Shown here in pieces: positions 57,427 to 64,000 of a stretch of DNA of 64,000 nt. The notes beneath the pieces were generated by a model that was given only the letters and a program-made list of their open reading frames with translations, was not told the DNA's origin and made no database searches. This DNA comes from Medicago truncatula (taxonomy: Eukaryota > Streptophyta > Magnoliopsida > Fabales > Fabaceae). Position 1 is the first letter of the stretch; each line of letters begins with the position of its first letter. The stretch lies in contig NC_053046.1 in assembly GCF_003473485.1 (NCBI RefSeq), positions 36,665,832 to 36,729,831 of the forward strand, written 5' to 3'. Both the position numbers and the translations under genes were made by a program.

Positions 57427-57435
57427 AAATTTGAA

Positions 57436-58338
57436 ACTAAAAACAAATTTTTTAGCTTATTTCTTGAGTAGAAACTTTTTAAAATACTATAATATATTTG
57501 CAAAATACCTTTCAATAGGTAGGATCATTTTTTGAGTATAAACTTTTAAAAATATATTCTTGCCGGCTAATAATGTTATTCCGGAAAATCTTTTTCCCAA
57601 CAACTTTTATTACTAATTTCCATGAAATCAAATGTATGTTGCACTTAATTTCTCTCCCATTTTCTCTATAATTAACCAATAAAAATGTAGTTTTTGTTTT
57701 TTCTTTGGTATAATTGTGATATATATTTTTTTCCTCATAATTTAGGACAGGGTTGAGAATAAATCAACTTTCTAGTTCTCAATTGTCTCTCATCACTGCC
57801 AGCAACAACCACACCATAATCCATGGGAACAAGAAAGCTGAATTTTAAGAATATATTTAAGTTAGAACCAATATTGAGCGTCAGGTTTTTATAGTTTATG
57901 TCTAGTTGCTTGTTTGGGGCTTCTTTAGCAGCTAAAAAAATATACTCAAACCTTATCACCTTAATGTAAGGTTTATTATAATAGAATTAGAAGCAAATTA
58001 AGTTGCTCATAATCTAACTTGGACTGCTCCTTTCATGGCAAATTCCCAAACTCTTGGCTCTTCCATTTACTTATAAATAAATGTCCAGAACACTTCCAAA
58101 AAGATAATCTTTATAAATCTTCAATAATATGCAGACAATTCTTCTAGCTCTATTTCCCGTTAAACGTTTCTTTTTTTTAGGGGGCAGAGCTTCTTTTAAA
58201 TTAGGAGTATCAATTAACTAATTAATCATATCACATTGGACCATGAATAATTAGATAGTATACAAAATGAATTAATATTGCATTTTAATAAGAAAATTAA
58301 GAAATCACAAGAGAAAGGTAAACCGGTGAATTATGTAT
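57436..58338. other. Spacer between the second PLC and ORC3 3' end
   Basis: AT-rich, no supported ORF or repeat family recognised. It should contain the ORC3 3' UTR near 58,338. Confidence 0.5.
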
Positions 58339-61300
58339 TCAAATTCCAAATGCTATTCTCTGTACAAAGTCTGGACGTCTCTTGCTAGGCATTCTAACTA
58401 GACCAGTGATCTGCAGCTCTGTAATTCCCCTGCAAAATCGCGCTCTGTGACAAACCAAAGTTAAGGATTGTGACAAGTATAACCAAAATGCATTGCAATC
58501 ACTATAGCTCTATTAATGCACTTGAAGCATTATGCCCCGTGCTATCATGTTATTTGAAATGAAAAATATAAAGGATACTGGATTGAGGCTTCATTTTGGT
58601 CTGCAGATCCATTCATTTCTTTTCTCTTCTTTGATAAGGGGGTCTGCTTTGATTTTTGCTTCCTTTTATTTGTATTTTGAAGAACAATTGTTCTAAAAGA
58701 CTGGAACCAATCATGAAGATTGATAAGATCTCCGTGCTCTTGAGCTAGTGAGTACCTGCAAAAAATAAAAATGTCAACTCAAATCTTGTGTGATGCTTTA
58801 ACATGTCAGAGGAGATAATACTAGAAAGTTTAAAGCGAGATGATATGAATCAAGGTTATCTAACAAAATCAACCTCGGGTATTTATGGTTCAAGGTTATC
58901 ATAAACATCACTATCATGAATTCTCTCTTGCCCACCTTTGACCTCTACAAATATCTATTGACATAAATTTTGAGGCAATTATGGTATGATAATGAGAAGC
59001 TGAGTAATTTAAAGAATAAATTGCACTAACTTGATTTTAGTTTGGCTCCCTGTATGATTTATACTAATAAATTTAGGATGGCTTAATATAAACATGGAAA
59101 TAACTATCTGAGCAAAGAGGACAACATTATCAAAAAGTTAAAAAATGGATATGCTATATGCAAGCACTATACAAGATATATACTTACATAATTGAGGAAT
59201 CGTGCCTGGATGGCAATAGGCCCTTGCCACTCTTGTTACAGCAACTGCAACATAATATATTATGAAACTCCAACAGATCAACTTGAATCCTTCTCCTTGG
59301 ATCTCCAATCAGAACCTATATAAGCAAGAAGTAATATAGTGTGTTAAACTTTATATAACTCAGTTGCACCGTAAATCCCATGCATAAAAAAATATAGGAA
59401 TGTAATCTTACTATTCGCGGGTTATATAAATGATGATCTGTGTACCCAAAATGTCGATTTTCAAACTTAGGAATCACTGTTGTAATTTGGGGCCTAACTC
59501 ATCCTTACAAAACCGGCTTGTAAGGTGAGGATTGCCTCCTCTTTATAAACTCTTCTCAAGAGTCTTATCTATCCGATGTGGGACTTGGGTTTTAGCCCAG
59601 CACTCTTTTTGGACTTGGTGCGTGAATAGGTTTAGGCGGCCCTTGAATTCGACAAGCTCTGATACCATGTTGTAATTTGGGGCCTAACACATCCTTACAA
59701 AACTCTTCTCAAGAGTCTTATCTATCCGATGTGGGACTTGGGTTTTTCAAACTTAGGAATCACTGTTGTAATTTGGGGCCTAACTCATCCTTACAAAACC
59801 GGCTTGTAAGGTGAGGATTGCCTCCTCTTTGTAAACTCTTCTCTAAGAGTCTTAGCTATCCGATGTGGGACTTGGGTTTTTCCCAATAATCACAATGAAT
59901 GTAATAAGAGCAACTAATGTCACGAGTGAAAAGAAAGAATAAACAAGGAAACTTCTTCTATTGAACACAGTGAACTGCTTGCTCAATGTGAGCTTGAAGA
60001 CAAAATAAAGCTTTAGCGAAATCAAGAACCCTAAATCTTTCCCAGCCTTACAATATGCGCATCTAATCCTTTCTTTGCCCTCTTATATACACTCTGTTCT
60101 CTGCTACCCCACTTATTATCTTCTATTGAGTCTGTTATTCTAATACAACTCCCAACTACAAAATCACTTATTTCCTCCTCTTTCAAAAGCATGCCTTAAT
60201 TATAAGGTGCCTATTGGAATGGCTGCTAATGAACATGAAAATAATTTTTTCATGAAAATATCATATATAGTTACATAAATTTGCGGATTAAATTCTTTGG
60301 CAAGCATTAAATTTCCCATAATAGAGCAGTGTGATCAAAAACTTTTATGAAGCAAATACATTAATTCAGGTTATCTTGCAAAAACACATTCATTCAGGTT
60401 GAAAGGTTTATTTTTCTTATTTTGTCAAGGTTACCACCAAGTGTAACTAAGTTGCAATCCTGTGTGATGAACTGAGGACATTCGTAAGTTAGTCAGATTT
60501 ATGATCTGTCATCTAAAAGTAAGTTCCAAGATAAATACCAACTGTACTTCAGTGGGTGAAGTGAATGAAATATCCATAAAATGGGGAAAACATATCTTGA
60601 TCTCTTACCGATTGAAGCTTCTCAACATTTTTGAAGCAGAAAATTTCATTGAAAGGCATTCCTTCAATGGGCCTCAAATAGTTTCTGTTCCATGAAAAAG
60701 AATGATCAGTAACGTACTTAGAAGCAGAATTAACTTAAATACATAAACAATAAAGAGTAATTTTATATTTTACTTCATTGCAAAACAATACAGAAAAGTA
60801 AGCAACAAGCCAAGCTCTGTTGGAAAGCAGAAGGGGTTTTAGAAAACTTATGGCAGTTAGGGAAGAGAAGTTATTTGAGAGAAGGCTATTATTTCTTATC
60901 GGAGGAATGCTTTGCTTTTATTGGCTTGATTTACAAATGAGAGCCTTTCCCCCATAAATGATTAGTCCAATGAATCAAATCAAGTTTACATTCCAACAAG
61001 ATCTTCATATTTTCAACATAAATGATGTCAACAAAAGTAAACAAGTCACTTTGGTTGTATGAGCTAGCAAGTTCATTCTTGGGCATAATATAAAGAAAAT
61101 AAAACGTGGTAATAATATTAAACATTACCTAACTAAATCATCCAGAAATGCGATAGCTTGCAAGTTTGACATTCTTGAGTCCTTGTCACATCTCCTAAAA
61201 ATATAAATAGTCAGATTTAATTAAAGGATAAAAAAACAATCATTTGAGGAAAAACTAAAGAAGACTTCATTAGAAGAAAGAGAATTGACAAGTGACAACC

Positions 61301-62771
61301 AAAGTAAAGAAGGCAATACAATGTCTCATAAGAACTTGGTTATGAATCCCAAATAGCGGAGAGTAGAAGCCAGCCATAAAACACTACAGTGAGATAGTGG
61401 ATAACGAGATCACCAGCATCTAGGAATTTTTATACAGTGTATATAAATTTTACTACATGCATAAAAATTCAATAACTAGCTGTGATTGACAGGTGGGAGA
61501 GTGAAATAAGATAGCATGAACGAATCTATCTAAGAGATAGAGTGAGAGAGAAGCCCAAACGTTGTTATGATGTTTTAGTTGCAAAATTCCTAAAATAGCC
61601 GATCAAAAAGTTCTACCATTTAAATTTTATGGAGTGTTTGGAATTTCGATCTCATCATGAAGTGCCACGCTATATCAGCCGCTATTTTGGCTTGTAGCAG
61701 CCATGGTAACTGCTAAAGCCGCAACACTGAAGTGCTCTGCTATCGCATGGCTTTTAGAAGCCAGGGACAGCTCTGATACACTACTATAGCGCGCTATTGA
61801 CAGCACCGGTCTCTCACTCATGTATAACAAAAGTAACTTCCAAGAGCCACTTGATGCGAAAAAGCCAAAAATGCAAGTATATGTCATAAATGAGGCATAG
61901 TTACGCCTTCAAGTTATGACAATAAGTCAATAACAGCAGAATTTTTTCAATGCATGATTTTTTAGCTCTTGCTCAGAAAAGCTTCAACTTAATATTGTAC
62001 ACTATTCGATAAAGTATGAATGATAACTTCTATTTTGCTCCAAAAATTCAAAAGATACCAAATAGACTCTACTGGTAGTAGAAGGAGAAATAAAAGAAAA
62101 ACACAGAACCAGAGAAGAACGGAAATTTTTATTTGAATGCCTCTACTCAATGTAACATGAGGAAACAAATGCTGTACATGCTAATGGGTTAATTCAAGAG
62201 CACCCCAACTCTCCAGCAGAATTTACTTACTCAACAACTCCCACCAAACAAGTACTAAAAGTGAATAAAATTTTTGAGGGACTAAACTTGAAACGTCGTG
62301 ATTTTATAGGGACTAAAAACATATTTAACCCTAAAAATATTACTGTTAATAGGTTGATTGATTTGTTCATTTCAGAACTTAACTATGCATCCATTTCTCA
62401 TTATGTTGTATTATAATTCAACTACTACTGTTACCGAGAAAATATAATTTGTTTCAAATTATGCCATTTTGAAAAACAAAAGAGGTGATGATTATTTCTT
62501 TTCTGACTTTATTCTTATCTTTTGAGCAATCTATTTCCTAGGCCAAGGAATCTCTCCATTTGAATGGCTTACTTTTGTCACCTTTAACAAAGAAGAAAGT
62601 ACCTGAACCCCGTGACCAATTAACATACACAACTAAACTATGATCTATCATGAAATAACAATGAAGTAGAGAATTAGAATGTTACTTGTTAATGTCCTTG
62701 GAACTCCTGCGTGAACTCTTTCCATCTTGACATCTTACTGAAGATTGCAAGATTTTCAGTTTCTCATGAAT
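58339..62771 (-). CDS. ORC3: Origin recognition complex subunit 3 (ORC3), C-terminal exons, partial
   Basis: Six exons join in frame to the last 212 aa: 62771-62686, 61194-61129, 60684-60609, 59315-59188, 58755-58579, 58444-58339. The order reads ...IHEKLKILQSS, RCDKDSRMSNLQAIAFLDDL, NYLRPIEGMPFNEIFCFKNV, VLIGDPRRRIQVDLLEFHNI, YSLAQEHGDLINLHDWFQSF, a basic KRKQKSKQTPLSKKRKE stretch and ITELQITGLVRMPSKRRPDF, ending AFGI. This matches plant ORC3, whose winged-helix C-terminus ends this way. ORC marks replication origins and loads the MCM helicase in the nucleus. The upstream exons must lie right of 62,771 and probably beyond the window; I could not recognise one between 62,780 and 64,000. A composite TRIM lies in the intron between the third and fourth exons listed. 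Confidence 0.9.
59478..59888 (-). mobile_element. Composite TRIM retrotransposon (three LTR copies) in an ORC3 intron
   Basis: Three LTR-like copies start TGTTGTAATTTGGGGCCTAA at 59478, 59668 and 59764. GCTCTGATACCA at 59656-59667 abuts the second LTR; on the minus strand it reads TGGTATCAGAGC, the usual primer-binding site for initiator Met-tRNA, so the element is on the minus strand. The middle LTR lacks about 37 bp. The left flank TCAAACTTAGGAATCAC is duplicated between LTR 2 and LTR 3. ATCAC lies at both outer ends (59473-59477, 59889-59893), fitting a 5-bp target duplication. No coding capacity, as expected of a TRIM. Confidence 0.75.
62262..62335. repeat. Fragment of an AGGGACTAAAAAC-type MITE
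   Basis: TTTTATAGGGACTAAAAACA and TTTAACCCTAAAAAT match the right end of the element at 47249-47494. The left end was not found. It lies in an ORC3 intron. Confidence 0.5.
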
Positions 62772-64000
62772 CTGCAAGAAATTGTCATTCGGTAATTATT
62801 AGCGCTGATCAGGAATCAAGGTTTACAGTAGTGAAAATATGCATGATCTTTGTATTTATTGTATAGTATTATCGTACAGGCATATCATATGAATAGGAAA
62901 AATTTCTCCAATATTTATTTTGTATTTAATTTATTGTCTTGAACCTATACAAAATTGACTCCGTTCTGTAATTGAAACACTTAGTGTGACAATATTATGT
63001 CTCTACTTTCTCTCATCCAATGAGTAGTCAAGCTCATCGGGCTAGCATCAGCTATTCTGTTTAGAACAAAAGTCTCTAGCAAATCCTATGCCAATGACAT
63101 ATTACCAACTTCTCATAGAAAACTCTATACACTTAATAATCATGGAGTTCCTTCTTTTCATGCATGTAGAACTCTCCCAAGAAATCAGAAGATAATTTCT
63201 ATTCCCCAAACCATCCCTAAGACCAAAAGATGCAGATTACCCAAAAAGTAACCTCTAATTAAGTTTAATTCCAATAGAAAAAGATGATGACTAGATGCAG
63301 TACTAGTAACTGACACTGGTCTATACAATCATTCATGAACTAAAAGTATCATATGTTTTTACCAGAAATCAATAAATTTTAGTCCTTCCCCCAAAAAAAA
63401 TATCCCTCCATGCAAAAAGAAATAAATTTAAACACAAAAACACGGTTCATCTCGGTTCTAATGTAATTAACGGATTTACTGCAATGATTGGTCCCACGAA
63501 ACTAGTTTTATTAAGGAGCATTTTGGGTAAACAGCTTAATTAGAAATTTATTCAATACACTCTTATTTTATAAAAACTTGTTTATAAGTTCTTACAAAAT
63601 TGAAGAGGGAATGTGTGTAAACTCTACATAAACTCTTATCTGTTGTTTTTTTAATAAGGTATATAGAAGAGCTTATGAAAATAAGTTGAAAACAGCTTAT
63701 GTGTGTATTTAAGTTATTTTCATAAGTTCGTCTAAGCACATACATAAATCATAAGTTTATCTGACACTACCAACGCCACTAAATCTACTTTTTCTAGATA
63801 GCAATGCATTTGCGGAAGACTAAGGTCAATGGGATTGGGCACAATAAGCTTGCTGACCTTTTGTTGGCAAGCACTAAAAAGAGAGCATAAGCAACTTCGT
63901 CGAGTTACAAATATTCAACTATGGGATCCAAATTACACCATATCACAGTCCCAACAAGAAAATAAAATTAAAACTCCAAGCAAACAAATATTCAAGTGGA
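62772..64000. other. Upstream ORC3 intron sequence to window edge
   Basis: The ORC3 frame opens at 62771 with an acceptor, so at least the first part of this stretch is intron. I inspected the minus strand for ORC3-like exons and found none I could support. Confidence 0.4.

Noticed and set aside
61660..61810. Repeat of GCTATAGCG / CCGCTATTTTGGC type in the ORC3 intron
   Set aside because: It looks like a worn fragment of a common dispersed repeat, but I could not find its ends or a duplication.
63780..63900. Further upstream ORC3 exon
   Set aside because: The minus strand here gives no ORC3-like reading with splice sites in phase.

Overview
The window is plant nuclear DNA, most likely from a legume and plausibly Medicago. 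It is AT-rich. Genes have many GT-AG introns, long repeat-filled spacers and dense MITE, LINE, SINE, TRIM and Helitron-type sequence. The protein families (brassinosteroid P450, STP sugar transporter, plant-type PI-PLC, plant FACT SSRP1, plant ORC3) are all land-plant types. A small secreted cysteine-rich peptide gene and the repeat families fit a legume. The species is inferred, not proven. I saw no bacterial, organellar or CRISPR sequence.

Layout, left to right. 1-4.7 kb: repeats, including Stowaway-like, hAT-type and Mutator-type MITEs and a fold-back element. 4.75-12.3 kb (+): CPD/CYP90A1, eight exons encoding 472 aa, with a 3.3-kb first intron full of insertions. 13.7-20.5 kb (-): a HAD-family IG-type 5'-nucleotidase, 16 coding exons encoding 513 aa, with an apparent intron in the 5' UTR. 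20.9-21.5 kb: a decayed LINE reverse-transcriptase fragment. 21.98-23.73 kb (-): an STP-type hexose/H+ symporter, three exons, 510 aa. 24.2-26.3 kb: a dead LINE with an inserted hAT MITE and a 253-bp internal tandem duplication. 28.2-28.7 kb (+): a two-exon secreted cysteine-rich peptide of 83 aa. 29.9-35.0 kb (-): SSRP1 of the FACT complex, 16 coding exons, 648 aa. 39.6-43.4 kb and 51.97-56.1 kb (+): two tandem paralogous phosphoinositide-specific phospholipase C genes, nine exons each (607 and 582 aa), separated by about 8.6 kb of repeats. 58.3 kb to the right edge (-): the 3' half of ORC3, whose 5' exons lie outside the window or were not recognised.

The genes are ordinary housekeeping, hormone and signalling genes with no operon-like relation. 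CPD makes brassinosteroids, SSRP1 and ORC3 act on chromatin and replication, the PLCs make second messengers and STP imports hexoses. The only clear functional cluster is the PLC pair, which arose by duplication: six of the nine exons have identical lengths.

I did not find a convincing undescribed biological system. The points most worth checking are a GC-AG intron in SSRP1, a Trp just after the second catalytic His region of the first PLC, a series of TIR elements each flanked by a perfect 9-bp target-site duplication, a hAT MITE carrying two divergent tRNA-like pol III promoter pairs, a GC-rich Helitron-like terminus and a composite TRIM inside an ORC3 intron. All gene models were built by hand from splice signals, reading phase and recognised protein family. 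Every internal exon junction listed keeps frame.
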